A stretch of DNA of 64,000 bases from Anaerolineae bacterium (GCA_023382675.1 JAHDWN010000019.1:51245-115244); one strand, 5' to 3'; counted from the stretch's first letter, positions 1 through 8,650 are shown. A program made the numbers and translations. Notes: generated by a model from the sequence alone, not told the origin.

Positions 1-271
1 ACTCGAATGCTTCCGCTTCACCATTGACCGCACCGCTGCCGGTGAAGCTAACACTTACGTCGCTGCTGTCCGGAATGCCGGTGATATTGAAATCGCCAGT
101 GTAGTCAAAGGAAAGTTGGGAATACTGACTGCTGTTGGTTATTGCAGTCTCCAACAGCGTGGCGTCGCCTTCGCTCAGGCCCAGACTGGTGTCCTGTGCC
201 AGAGTCGCGGGCACAATGGCGGCGATGAGCGCGAGCACCATCAAGACGACCGCAAAACGAAACATCCTCAT
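1..271 (-). CDS. Secreted protein, N-terminal part only (runs off window)
   Basis: This open frame has no stop inside the window, so the ORF track misses it. The minus-strand ATG at 271 sits 6 nt after a good AAGGAAG ribosome site. The first 25 or so residues form a signal peptide: Arg-rich start, a hydrophobic Val/Leu/Ala core and an ATLAQ cleavage region. The mature part begins with acidic, Ser/Thr-rich sequence including a SFDYTGDF stretch and a TGSGAVNG stretch, which suggests a beta-rich extracytoplasmic protein. About 90 residues are visible. The family is not recognised and the C-terminus lies outside the window. Confidence 0.7.
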   Translation of the reverse strand, partial: MRMFRFAVVLMVLALIAAIVPATLAQDTSLGLSEGDATLLETAITNSSQYSQLSFDYTGDFNITGIPDSSDVSVSFTGSGAVNGEAEAFE

Positions 272-408
272 AATTCGCTTCCTTTGTATGTGTATGATCA
301 TGCGCTATCACGAGTACGGGAATCGCTCACAAAAGTTGCAAGCTATCATATTTCATTGTAGGCGTACTCGTATATCGCGCAACCTTAAGGGCTGGTGATA
401 GACCGCAA

Positions 409-2427
409 TCACGACCCCAACCAGGTATAAAGTCGGTACAAACCGGTCGAATCGTGCCAGACGAGACGCAGGTGTTTGCGCAGCGCCGCCGGGAAGGTGA
501 GGTTGTCCTCCGTGAACCACGTATCGATGTAGGTGAAGAAGCGGAAGCCATCCCCGTAAACCAGCAGGTAATCATCTCCCTGCGCCTGCCACAGGAGCAT
601 GATCTCGTCGGGAGTCAGGCCGCTTTGCAAGGGGCGACTCCACGCATCCAGCAAAATGTCCGGCACACATTCGATCTGTGCCGGGCAGCGATACGTGCGC
701 AGATCCCAGAGCATCCGCACGCGCGATCCCTCCGGCAGCGTCGCCAGGTGATCCAGCGCATCCTTATAGATGCCGAGATTGGTCGAGAGATAGTCATCCG
801 TCGTGATACTGCCTGTCAGCCAGGGGATAGGTCGCCGGGCAATCGTGGTACCCGCGATCTCGTTGGCTGCGAGCAGGGTCGTGATCAGAATGGCGGCCTG
901 GACGATGAATGCCAGGTTGATCGGCTTGCGCGGCGTGCGTGTCAGCCCATAGTAGCCGAGCGCGCCGAGCGCAGCCGCCAGGGGCAGCACGGCGATGGCC
1001 AGCCGGGTTTGCGCGCCGATGCCCTGCGTGCCGCCCATGTATGCCCACAGCGCCCACATCGGCAAGGCCATGGCTGTCAGCCCCCAGGCGTATCGCTGTG
1101 CGGCGTCATTCAGCCAGCGCCACACCAGCGGCAGCAGCAGCGGCAGCGTCAGCAGGAACGGGCCGTGCGTGAAGGAGACGAACTCCCCTTGATTGCGCCC
1201 CAGGATTGTCGCGGTGATCGGCAGCAGCGCGTATTCCCAGATCAGTCCCTTGCTGAAATCGCCCACGCCGGCGCGCACGAAGGCGGCGCTGCGGGCTGCA
1301 TCCCAATTCAGGCCGAAGCCGAGCATCGGGTAGAGTGGGTTCTGGTAGAGCAGCACGCCGCGCACCATCCAGGGCGCGAACAGGAGCAGCGCCGGGATGC
1401 CAACGGCCAATCCGTTGGCGATGACGCGGCGCGGCGCGCTGACGAAGATGAGCACGCCTGCGCCAAGGGCGATGAAGACCGCCGTGTATTTGACACCCAC
1501 CGCCAGGCCGATCAGCGTGCCAGCCAGCATCAGCACGCGCCGATCCGGCTGTTCGCGCCAGCGCATGAGCAGCACGTAGACGGCCACGCCGTAGGCAGTG
1601 AGCGCCAGATCGACATACGACCACCCGGCCAGTTCCCAGACGTTATACGAGGCGATCACCAGCGTCGCGGCCAGCCAGGCGGCGGTTTCATCCGTCTGGC
1701 GGCGCGCGAGCGCGGCGGTCAGCACCAGTGCGAACACCGTGAAGACCACATGGACGATGGCGGCGCTGGCATCCCGCCCGAACAGGCTCATCGTCACGGT
1801 GAACAACATCTCACCGTTCTTAGGCATTCCCAGGTAGAAGTTATCGTCGTGCGCGATCATACGCCCGGCTTCCAGATAGCGCTGCGGCCCGACGAGATGA
1901 TAGACGAGGCTATCCCAGGAAAAGGGCGGCGCGATGGCAATCAGGAGTGCCATCAGCAGCAGCGCGAGCGTGATCCACATCAGGAAGCGCGCGAATTTGC
2001 CCTCCGGGCGCAGGCCGCGCAGCCCGGCGATGACCTCGCCGATCCAGCGGAAGCATGAGCGGCGCGTCAGAATGGCGCTAATCAGCAGCCCGCCCCAGAT
2101 CGCACCGGTGTTGAAGATACCGATCAGGCCGAGAGCGAGGCCATAGAGCGCGATCAGGCCGACGCCGAGCAGGGCGGCAATGCTCAACCGCTCCGGCGCG
2201 GTCAGATCGAGCGCGTCGATCAGATGCAGCCGCCGCAGCAGCGCCAGGCCTAACCCGCCGCCGATAGCGAAGAGCAGGCTGACAGTGACGCCATCGAGCG
2301 CCGCGCCGAGCAGGTGGATCAGCATCTCCGGCGCAATTGGCTTGTGCAGCCAGTAGTAGCCGACGAGCAGGGCGATCAGCGCGATGAGAATGACAGGCAA
2401 GCGCCAGCCAAGTTGTCCGTTTTTCAT
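409..2427 (-). CDS. GT-C type membrane glycosyltransferase-like protein (PMT/ArnT superfamily)
   Basis: A 672-residue polytopic membrane protein. About the first 540 residues are hydrophobic segments joined by short Arg-rich loops, and the C-terminal 120 residues are soluble. The large loop after the first membrane bundle carries PFSWDSLVYHL (residues 168-178), the acidic and aromatic signature seen in dolichyl/undecaprenyl-phosphate sugar transferases of the GT-C fold. Such enzymes move a sugar from a polyprenyl-phosphate donor to lipid, protein or polysaccharide on the outer face of the membrane. Donor and acceptor cannot be read from sequence. It stands alone, divergent from the NYN nuclease gene. 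A related but distinct protein lies at 6004-7431. Confidence 0.7.
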   Translation of the reverse strand: MKNGQLGWRLPVILIALIALLVGYYWLHKPIAPEMLIHLLGAALDGVTVSLLFAIGGGLGLALLRRLHLIDALDLTAPERLSIAALLGVGLIALYGLALGLIGIFNTGAIWGGLLISAILTRRSCFRWIGEVIAGLRGLRPEGKFARFLMWITLALLLMALLIAIAPPFSWDSLVYHLVGPQRYLEAGRMIAHDDNFYLGMPKNGEMLFTVTMSLFGRDASAAIVHVVFTVFALVLTAALARRQTDETAAWLAATLVIASYNVWELAGWSYVDLALTAYGVAVYVLLMRWREQPDRRVLMLAGTLIGLAVGVKYTAVFIALGAGVLIFVSAPRRVIANGLAVGIPALLLFAPWMVRGVLLYQNPLYPMLGFGLNWDAARSAAFVRAGVGDFSKGLIWEYALLPITATILGRNQGEFVSFTHGPFLLTLPLLLPLVWRWLNDAAQRYAWGLTAMALPMWALWAYMGGTQGIGAQTRLAIAVLPLAAALGALGYYGLTRTPRKPINLAFIVQAAILITTLLAANEIAGTTIARRPIPWLTGSITTDDYLSTNLGIYKDALDHLATLPEGSRVRMLWDLRTYRCPAQIECVPDILLDAWSRPLQSGLTPDEIMLLWQAQGDDYLLVYGDGFRFFTYIDTWFTEDNLTFPAALRKHLRLVWHDSTGLYRLYTWLGS

Positions 2428-2448
2428 GGATGCTTCATACGTTCGCGT

Positions 2449-2454
2449 TACAAT
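2449..2454 (+). promoter_or_regulatory. Putative -10 hexamer TACAAT upstream of NYN gene
   Basis: TACAAT lies about 84 nt before the chosen start of the NYN nuclease gene, in the short gap between divergent genes. No convincing -35 box is visible. It is one of several genes in this window preceded by the same hexamer. Confidence 0.3.
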
Positions 2455-2537
2455 TTCATTATTGGCGGCGATGACTCATGCTTTCCTGGCCTCGCCAGAT
2501 TCATCTTACCGGTTTAGCACGGCGGCTGAGCCTTAAC

Positions 2538-3026
2538 ATGGCTTACTTAATCGACGGCCACAACCTGATCGGCCAGCTTCCCGACCTTTCGCTCAGCGAT
2601 CCCGACGATGAAGCCCGGCTGGTGCAAAAACTGATCGGCTTCACCGCGCGCACCGGCAAGCGGGTGGTCGTCGTCTTCGATCACGGCCTGTCGGGCGGCA
2701 AATCGCGCATGTCTACCGGCAAAGTCGAGGTCGTGTTCGCCTCGCCGCGCACCAATGCCGACGCGATCATGAAGGAGCGCATCAAGGCCGTTCGCGATCC
2801 GGGGCAGTGGACAGTCATCTCGAATGACAACGAGGTGCTGGATGCCGCGCGCCAGCGGCGGATGCGCGTGCTCAAGAGCCGCGAGTTTGTGCCGATGCTG
2901 CGTAATACCGCCGAGCGCCAGCGCCGCGCTGACCGCAGCCAGGGCGACGCCCCCGACGTGCGCTTGTCGTCCGCCGAGATCGATGAATGGCTCAAGCTGT
3001 TCGGCGGCGACGACGAGGGCGGCTGA
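2538..3026 (+). CDS. YacP-like NYN domain ribonuclease
   Basis: A 162-residue protein opening with AYLIDGHNLIG, the hallmark first strand and acidic residue of the NYN (PIN-like) nuclease fold. Further acidic positions follow in VVVFDHG and ISNDNEV. YacP/Rae1-type NYN proteins are metal-dependent endoribonucleases, and Rae1 in Bacillus cleaves mRNA on ribosomes. The ORF track begins 60 nt upstream, but the family pattern starts at the internal ATG at 2538, so that start is used. The gap to the following flippase gene is only 6 nt, so the two are probably co-transcribed, although no functional link is evident. Confidence 0.8.
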   Translation: MAYLIDGHNLIGQLPDLSLSDPDDEARLVQKLIGFTARTGKRVVVVFDHGLSGGKSRMSTGKVEVVFASPRTNADAIMKERIKAVRDPGQWTVISNDNEVLDAARQRRMRVLKSREFVPMLRNTAERQRRADRSQGDAPDVRLSSAEIDEWLKLFGGDDEGG

Positions 3027-3032
3027 ATTCGT

Positions 3033-4271
3033 GTGCTGAAGCAACGCCTCTCTACCCAGACGATCACTCTCGCCGTAAGCAACGTCGGCACAGCGGGCCT
3101 GTCGTTTCTGCTGGCTGCGCTCATCGGGCGGGCGTTGGGCGCGGAAGGGCTGGGCATCTATGGCGTGGCCCTGGCGTGGGTGATGCCGCTGGCGTTGATC
3201 GCCGAGTTTGGCCTGGGCACGCTGATCACACGCGAAATTGCACGCGATGCCACCCGCACGGGCGCTCTCGTCCATGCCGCCGTCCGCGCCCGCCAGATCA
3301 TGGGCAGCGGTGCGGCGCTGCTGCTGCTGATCGCCGCGCCGCTGTTGAGCGCCGATCCGCTGACGGCCGTTGGCTTGCAGATCAGCGCACCGCTGGTGCT
3401 GATCCAGCCGCTGTTCAGCACCTACACGGCGGTCTTCCGCGCCCGCGGCGACATGCGCCCGATCCCGTGGCTCAACATCGGCATGGTGGCGGCGCAACTT
3501 CCCCTGACGGCGCTGGCACTGGCAGCGCAGACCACGGACGACCTGAGCGCAAAGCTGCTGCTCGTCTTCCTGATCAACACGGCCACCTCGGCGGGACAGC
3601 TGGCTGCTGCCTGGGCGGTCTACCGCCGGCGCTATTACGCACCGCCGGGACGGCAGCGTGTCGCGCTGCTGCCGCTCCTGCGTGCGAGCGGCCACTTCGG
3701 GCTGGCGGCGGTCTTCGTCGCCCTACAGATGCGCCTGAGCTTCATCCTGCTCGAATCGATTGCCGGGGCGGGCGCGGCGGGCTATTTCGCGGCGGCGAAT
3801 CGCTTCGGTGAGGCGGCGCGCCTGCTGCCAAATGCTTTCTTCGGCGCGCTCTTCCCGGCGTTGAGCGCGCTGGCTGCTGATGGTCAGCGCTTGCGGGGGA
3901 CGTTTCGGCGGGCGCTGCTCGGTCTGGGCGCCTATGGCGTGCTGGCAGGCGCGGCGCTGGCGCTGCTCGCCCCGCTGCTGATCGGCGTCGTCTTCGGCGC
4001 GGGGTTTGCGCCTGCCGTCCCGGCGCTGCAATGGCTCGGCCTGGCGCTCGTCTTCAGCCTGCTGCGCGGTGCGCGCACGCTCTACTGGTATGCACGCGGG
4101 CGCGAAGCCTGGGTAAATCTCGTCAACGGCGCGGCAGTTCTGGCTCAGCTTGTCTTGAGCACCTGGCTGATCGGGCGCGCGGGCGCGGCGGGGGCGGCGC
4201 TGGCGGTCGCCGCCGTCGAAGGCCTGGCGTTCGCCGCGCTGCTGGTGGACAGGCAGAATCAGCTCGGCTGA
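3033..4271 (+). CDS. Polysaccharide/lipid-linked oligosaccharide flippase (MOP superfamily)
   Basis: A 412-residue protein with about 12 hydrophobic segments and almost no soluble domains. The N-terminus has the layout of the Wzx/polysaccharide-synthase branch of the MOP exporters, with LIGRALGAEGLGIYG in the first loop and VLIQPLFSTYTAVFRARGDM later. These proteins flip lipid-linked saccharides from the inner to the outer membrane face. The start is a GTG 6 nt after the nuclease stop. Its nearness to GT-C enzymes fits a role in surface glycan assembly, but there is no full polysaccharide cluster here. Substrate unknown. Confidence 0.75.
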   Translation: MLKQRLSTQTITLAVSNVGTAGLSFLLAALIGRALGAEGLGIYGVALAWVMPLALIAEFGLGTLITREIARDATRTGALVHAAVRARQIMGSGAALLLLIAAPLLSADPLTAVGLQISAPLVLIQPLFSTYTAVFRARGDMRPIPWLNIGMVAAQLPLTALALAAQTTDDLSAKLLLVFLINTATSAGQLAAAWAVYRRRYYAPPGRQRVALLPLLRASGHFGLAAVFVALQMRLSFILLESIAGAGAAGYFAAANRFGEAARLLPNAFFGALFPALSALAADGQRLRGTFRRALLGLGAYGVLAGAALALLAPLLIGVVFGAGFAPAVPALQWLGLALVFSLLRGARTLYWYARGREAWVNLVNGAAVLAQLVLSTWLIGRAGAAGAALAVAAVEGLAFAALLVDRQNQLG

Positions 4272-4408
4272 TTTGAACATCGGGCGCGCTCAATCCTGGC
4301 GGTGACGCTGGATATCTCCGCCGCTGTGGCGAAACCGGGATACTCGGCACGAATTGGGTGCGATCGACCGCTCCTGACCTGCGCCTATCGCAAGATCGCC
4401 TCTGCCCT

Positions 4409-4414
4409 TACAAT
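4409..4414 (+). promoter_or_regulatory. Putative -10 hexamer TACAAT upstream of HAD gene
   Basis: TACAAT ends 39 nt before the GTG start of the HAD hydrolase gene. No clear -35 is seen. It belongs to the recurrent TACAAT pattern described in the findings. Confidence 0.3.
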
Positions 4415-4453
4415 CACCATCTGAAAACCCGATCGGATTGGTTGGAGAACCGT

Positions 4454-5242
4454 GTGTCTGAACCAGGCTCCACAACCTCACAGACTTCGTCATATCCCAA
4501 AGCGCGCATCCGTCACATCTTTTTTGACGCCCATGGCACGATCGTCCATCGTGAACGCAATCCCTTTCATTATGCCAGCGGCCTGGGCGCGTTTATGGCC
4601 GAACGCTACGGCGGCGATGCGCGGGTCTGGCGCGAGGCGAACCTGCGCATCTTCGCAGATTTCGACAGCTATTATGCCGATCTTGATCTCGGCGCGGATG
4701 ATGGCATTGCGCAGATGTGGGAGGGCGAGTTCCGCACGACGCGCGCCCTGTTCCGGGTGACAGGCACGCCGGAACCCACTCACGAGGAGCTGCTCGCTTT
4801 GACGCGCGAGCGCGGCGAGCAGGCGACGAGCCGTGGCGGTGATGCGCTCTACCCGGACGCTGCGCCAGTGATCCGGGCGTTGGCGGCGGCGGGCTATCGG
4901 CTGGGCACGTGCAGCAACGCGCTCAGCGGGCAGGTGCGCGGATCGCTGCGCGCCGGCGGGGTACACGACTATTTCAGGCTGCCGCTGTTTGGCGCGGATC
5001 TGGCCGGACATTTCATCAAAGATGAGCATTTCTTCCGCGCCATCAGTGCGCTCTCTGGCGTCGAGCCATCGTCGTGCCTGATCGTCGAGGATACTGTCGA
5101 GGTCATCGAGGCCGCGCGCAGCCTCGGCATGTGGACGGCACACGTCTGCCGGGGCGAGCGGGCCGAGGCGCTGGCGGCACAGTCGCCGGCGCATCACGCG
5201 CTGGTCGGGAGTCTGGAAGGGCTGCTGCCGCTGCTGATTTGA
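4454..5242 (+). CDS. HAD superfamily hydrolase with altered motif I (DAHGT)
   Basis: A 262-residue HAD-type hydrolase. The nucleophile motif near residue 20 is FFDAHGTI, so the second Asp of the usual DxDGT, the general acid/base of HAD phosphatases, is His. Motif II is GTCSNA, the motif III Lys sits in FIKDEHFF, and motif IV is LIVEDTVEVIEAA. The helical cap lies between motifs I and II. A GTG at 4454, preceded by GGAG at a good distance, is chosen over the 32 codons upstream that the ORF track adds. The substrate is unknown, and the substitution makes plain phosphatase activity uncertain. It is convergent with the lipoprotein gene downstream. Confidence 0.8.
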   Translation: MSEPGSTTSQTSSYPKARIRHIFFDAHGTIVHRERNPFHYASGLGAFMAERYGGDARVWREANLRIFADFDSYYADLDLGADDGIAQMWEGEFRTTRALFRVTGTPEPTHEELLALTRERGEQATSRGGDALYPDAAPVIRALAAAGYRLGTCSNALSGQVRGSLRAGGVHDYFRLPLFGADLAGHFIKDEHFFRAISALSGVEPSSCLIVEDTVEVIEAARSLGMWTAHVCRGERAEALAAQSPAHHALVGSLEGLLPLLI

Positions 5243-5287
5243 TCGATGAGCGGGGCAAGTCGTGCAAGCTCACCCCGCGCACAATCG

Positions 5288-5953
5288 CTATTGCTCGAAC
5301 GAGAACGGCTCCACGCCAAGCTGGCTGATGGCGAAGAAAAGCGCCTGAAGCTCCGGCGGCGTATAGGCTTCGGAGGCGCTGATCAAGCGGCTCTGAGTCT
5401 CTGTTTCGACCGAAAGCTCGAACCGGTAACTTCCGGCGGGGCTGTTCGGCCCGTCAAACGTTCCGATCACGTCGAAGAAGCGCACCTTATCCAGCGCATC
5501 GAGCACAGCCTGAACTTCAGACAGCGGGATCGTTCCCACCACGCCATCGCGGGTGAGCGTGCCATCCGGCTGCAGGATGATGCTAAGCATGGCATTGCCC
5601 GCGCCGCCGGTCTGGACATACTCCAGCTGGATGAGCGACGACGTGAGTCCCGCCGTCGCTTCGACATCCGGCGTCACTTCGGGGAAGCTCATGGTTCCCG
5701 GGACAGGGACGTTCAGCAGGCGACCGGCTTCCGCCTCGAGCGTGGCGACGCTCTCATTCACCTGCGCAGTCGGTTCGCCGAAATCATCGGGCGCCGGGAC
5801 AGCGGTCGAGCCTGCATTCGGCGTATCCAGCGGCGGCGGGGTAAGCGTCGGTAGGTCGGTGGGCACAGCGGGTGTCGCAGTCGGCGCAGCTTGACCCGTG
5901 CAGGCCGCCAGCACAGCGAGAACGAGAACGGCAAGGACGACGATAGAGCGCAT
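5288..5953 (-). CDS. Putative lipoprotein
   Basis: A 221-residue exported protein. The signal peptide ends in the lipobox LAAC with Cys18 as the lipidated residue, and a Thr/Pro-rich stretch follows that would hold the domain off the membrane. The C-terminal 130 residues look globular, with alternating strands and two helices (SEVQAVLDALDKV and PPELQALFFAIS). The function is not recognised. It is a single gene, convergent with the HAD gene and downstream of the GT-C gene at 6004-7431 on the same strand with a 50-nt gap, so it may share that transcript. Confidence 0.7.
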   Translation of the reverse strand: MRSIVVLAVLVLAVLAACTGQAAPTATPAVPTDLPTLTPPPLDTPNAGSTAVPAPDDFGEPTAQVNESVATLEAEAGRLLNVPVPGTMSFPEVTPDVEATAGLTSSLIQLEYVQTGGAGNAMLSIILQPDGTLTRDGVVGTIPLSEVQAVLDALDKVRFFDVIGTFDGPNSPAGSYRFELSVETETQSRLISASEAYTPPELQALFFAISQLGVEPFSFEQ

Positions 5954-6003
5954 GAGAACGTCTCCTCAACTGCATGATCAGCGTGGCACCAGGGCCACAC
6001 TCT

Positions 6004-7431
6004 CTATTCTGGATCAGAACCCGCTGGCTCAACATAGACATTTGCGCCCAGCCGCCGCAGCAGCCACAGCCCGCCGATCACAGCCAGCAGCGACACGACC
6101 GGGATCAGCGACAGGTAGTAGCGCTGCCAGGGCAGCGGATTCGCCAGCAGGCTCGCGACCGTCACCGCCAGCCAGACGAGCAGCCCGGCGGCAGTCGCGC
6201 GCGCACGTCCGCGCCGCAGCAGCCAGAAAACCAGCCCGATGATGCCGATCAGGCTGAGGAATTCCAGCGCTGCGCCCGCGATGCCAAATTGGACGCCGCT
6301 CAAGGGCGACGCCATGTAGCGCGCGATCTCGGCCTGCATCGGTGGCACGTCGAACGCATCGGCCTCGAAGTGCGCCGTGGGTGTCATGAACGGCTGCGTC
6401 AGAATGGCGCTGATGCGTTCGTCCAGAGACATGGGCGCGGTCGGGTAGGCCGTGACCTGGATGTCGATCAGTTCCGCGCGCGCCGCCAGCAGATCGCCGA
6501 AACGTGCGAGCGGGTCGTTCCAGAGGGCGGGCGAAAGCGCGACGAACAGCCCGACTGCCGCCAGCCCGGCGAGCGCCGTCTGGAGCACGTGCAGCGCGAT
6601 CCGGCGCAGGCGTCCTCGGCCAGCCCAGGCGCGCAGGATGCCGCCGATGAAGACCCAGCCCAGCGTCGCCGCGACGAAGACGACGCCGCTGTGCTTGCTC
6701 GCCAGCGTCAGCCCGCAGGCAAGTGCCAGCAGTGCCCAGCGCCAGAATTGACCGGCGGCGCTGCGCGGATGGGTGTCAGCAGCGCGCATGTGCTGCACGA
6801 TGAGGCAGGCTGCGTAAACCGCCAGCAGGCCGAAGAAGAGGAGCGCGCCCTCTTGCATGGCGCGGCGGCCATTGACGAGCACGACCGGATTGAGCGTGTA
6901 GAGTGCAGTCGCGCCGTAAGCGACCACGCGCCCGCCGACGCGCTGCGCCAGCGCGAACATGACAGCCACGCTGCCCGCCAGCAGCAGCGCTGAAGGGATG
7001 CGCGCGACCACAAGCTGATGCTCGGTCGGACGGTGGCCGGTGGCAACGTCATTGTCGTAGCTCAAGCCCCAGTCCCAACCGGGCGCAGGCGGCAGATCGG
7101 CGCGAGTATAGCCTGCCGTGTACCAGGCGAGGCCGATGGTCTGGCGGTTGATCGTGCCGTTGAGGATGCGCAGTTGTGCGTCGCTGTCGATGTAATACGG
7201 CCCCTGGTTAGCGAGGCTGGCCGCGCTGCCTTCGAGAAAGACGGTGGCGTAGTCGCCGCTCATGTAAATCTGCATCGCTTCGTCGCCGTGGAAGGGGACG
7301 AGCGTGATGCCAAGGAAGGCATACAGCGCCAGCGCTGCGACAAACACGATGTCGAACCAGTAGGGGAGACGAATTCTCTGGTGCTCGGTGCTCGGTACTC
7401 GGTGCTCGGTGCGGATGTTCTGGTCGCTCAT
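6004..7431 (-). CDS. GT-C type membrane glycosyltransferase-like protein with repeat-encoded N-terminus
   Basis: A 475-residue polytopic membrane protein. After a short cytoplasmic N-terminus, the first membrane segment (about 26-46) is followed by FHGDEAMQ (47-54), the acidic loop motif typical of PMT/ArnT-like GT-C enzymes. About ten hydrophobic segments follow. It would transfer a sugar from a polyprenyl carrier outside the membrane, and the substrate is unknown. The first 18 residues (TEHRVPSTEHQ and flanks) are encoded by a run of GTGCTCG heptamers, so the N-terminus is a tandem repeat read as protein. The true start might instead lie further in. Confidence 0.7.
   Translation of the reverse strand: MSDQNIRTEHRVPSTEHQRIRLPYWFDIVFVAALALYAFLGITLVPFHGDEAMQIYMSGDYATVFLEGSAASLANQGPYYIDSDAQLRILNGTINRQTIGLAWYTAGYTRADLPPAPGWDWGLSYDNDVATGHRPTEHQLVVARIPSALLLAGSVAVMFALAQRVGGRVVAYGATALYTLNPVVLVNGRRAMQEGALLFFGLLAVYAACLIVQHMRAADTHPRSAAGQFWRWALLALACGLTLASKHSGVVFVAATLGWVFIGGILRAWAGRGRLRRIALHVLQTALAGLAAVGLFVALSPALWNDPLARFGDLLAARAELIDIQVTAYPTAPMSLDERISAILTQPFMTPTAHFEADAFDVPPMQAEIARYMASPLSGVQFGIAGAALEFLSLIGIIGLVFWLLRRGRARATAAGLLVWLAVTVASLLANPLPWQRYYLSLIPVVSLLAVIGGLWLLRRLGANVYVEPAGSDPE
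7381..7415. repeat. Heptamer tandem repeat (GTGCTCG)x5, degenerate
   Basis: Five consecutive 7-nt units can be read: GTGCTCG, GTGCTCG, GTACTCG, GTGCTCG, GTGCGGA. The array overlaps the first codons of the GT-C gene at 6004-7431. It matches the 7-nt period of four other arrays in this window. Confidence 0.85.
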
Positions 7432-7490
7432 AACATTTACAGGTGATAGTAGGTGTGGCTCAGCTAGCAGCTTGGCAGAGTGTTATTGTC

Positions 7491-7512
7491 GCCGACCGAT
7501 CAATCGGTCGGC
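7491..7512. repeat. 22-nt perfect inverted repeat (GCCGACCGAT arms)
   Basis: GCCGACCGAT-CA-ATCGGTCGGC has 10-nt perfect arms with a 2-nt centre. It lies in the 276-nt gap between the GT-C gene and the MBL-fold gene. The shape resembles a TetR-family operator or a cruciform. The loop is too short for a good RNA hairpin. Confidence 0.75.
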
Positions 7513-7605
7513 TAAGCAGCATCAAGCACGCTAAAGGTGCTCGCAAGGTACGCAATACACAAAAGCAGTGCGCCGAAGCATCTTTAGTATGCTCGATTGG
7601 ATTTA

Positions 7606-7627
7606 GCCGACGGGTTGACCCGTCGGC
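7606..7627. repeat. 22-nt perfect inverted repeat (GCCGACGGGT arms)
   Basis: GCCGACGGGT-TG-ACCCGTCGGC has the same overall form, length and outer GCCGAC/GTCGGC ends as the site at 7491, with different inner bases. The two centres are 115 nt apart. The rest of the 7432-7707 gap shows no gene; the short ORFs listed there have no coding character. Confidence 0.75.
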
Positions 7628-7707
7628 GAACAGCGTGCCAACCCTACTGGTTAAACGGGGCCATTCAAGCCCGACAGGGGCACCCGTGTCGTCTGAATTC
7701 ATAGTGT

Positions 7708-8598
7708 TCAGGCGAACGGCTCGTCGAGCTTGACGACGCGCGCTTTGCCATCTTCGGCCTGTTCGTAGTGCCCGGCGCTGCGCTGCGAATCGTGCGGGAA
7801 GATGAGTAAGGCGTGGGTCTCCAGCGCCCAGCGCTGCCAGATGCGCTTGGTCTCCAGCGTGATCAGCGGCTCGACATCGTAGCCGGTCATCCAGCCGAGG
7901 CGTTCGAAGTGAATCGCATAGCTGGCGAGATCGCAGACGAACATGGCGTGCTCGCCGTGGTTCTCGATGAGCACACTCATGTGGCCGGGCGTGTGCCCTG
8001 GTGTGACGACGCCGCGCACACCCGGCGCGAGATCGGTGTCGCCGTCGAGCAGTTGGAGCTGACCATTTTCCAGCAAGGGGACTTGATTCTCCTGGATGTA
8101 AGTGGCGCGGGTGCGTTCGTTCGGGTGCGTGGCATCTTCGTATTCGCGCCGCTGGACGACGTGCCGCGCGTTGGGGAAGGTTGGCTGCACGCGCCCGTCG
8201 GCATCGAAATAGGTGTTGCCGCCGCAGTGATCGTTATGCAGGTGCGTGTTGATGACGAGGTGGATGTCCTCGGCGCGCAGGCCGAGCCGCGCCAGGCCAT
8301 CGAGCAGGCCGCCGCGCGGGCGCTTGAGCTTCATGAAGGCGATCTGCTTGGCGTTAAGCTTCGTGCCGTAGCCGGTATCGGCGAGGATGTTCATGCCGCC
8401 GGTCTGGATCAGGACGCAGTTCTGCACCATCGGCACAAGATGATCTTCGTCGGGCGGCAGCAGTGGACTCCAGAGCGCGCGCGGCACCAGCCCGAACGCG
8501 CCGCCCGGATCGACCATGATGTCGCAGTCGTTGATCAATTGAATGCGAATGCCGCCGATTTGGATCATGGGGATGTGATGTCGCCTTTCGAGATGCAC
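7708..8598 (-). CDS. MBL-fold metallo-hydrolase
   Basis: A 296-residue metallo-beta-lactamase-fold hydrolase. The dinuclear metal motif HLHNDH is at 119-124, with ADTG upstream (73-76), a TPGHTPGH segment at 199-206, CDL at 222-224 and a final metal His in FPHD at 269-270. The spacing fits the lactonase/glyoxalase-II-like branch, but the substrate cannot be told. An ATG at 8568 (MIQIGG) is an alternative start, since many relatives begin there. It follows the small membrane protein gene on the same strand with a 52-nt gap, so it may be the last gene of the cluster 9684 to 7708. Confidence 0.85.
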   Translation of the reverse strand: MHLERRHHIPMIQIGGIRIQLINDCDIMVDPGGAFGLVPRALWSPLLPPDEDHLVPMVQNCVLIQTGGMNILADTGYGTKLNAKQIAFMKLKRPRGGLLDGLARLGLRAEDIHLVINTHLHNDHCGGNTYFDADGRVQPTFPNARHVVQRREYEDATHPNERTRATYIQENQVPLLENGQLQLLDGDTDLAPGVRGVVTPGHTPGHMSVLIENHGEHAMFVCDLASYAIHFERLGWMTGYDVEPLITLETKRIWQRWALETHALLIFPHDSQRSAGHYEQAEDGKARVVKLDEPFA

Positions 8599-8650
8599 GC
8601 TTTGCGCTTGCGTCGTCCGGGCATAAGGCTAACGTCTTCGCGCCGAAAGC

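Noticed and set aside
454-2058. 534-aa plus-strand ORF antisense to the GT-C gene
   Set aside because: Arg/Gln/His-rich shadow of a GC-rich gene on the other strand; no start site, no domain.
2547-3695. 382-aa minus ORF antisense to the NYN and flippase genes
   Set aside because: Shadow frame; composition rich in Arg, Gln, Asp and His, typical of antisense ORFs.
5243-5287. GCGGGG...CCCCGC inverted repeat between convergent genes as a terminator
   Set aside because: Only 6 bp with a long loop and no T tract; too weak to call.
7443-7733. Short ORFs in the 7432-7707 gap
   Set aside because: They overlap the palindromes, have no ribosome site and no coding pattern.
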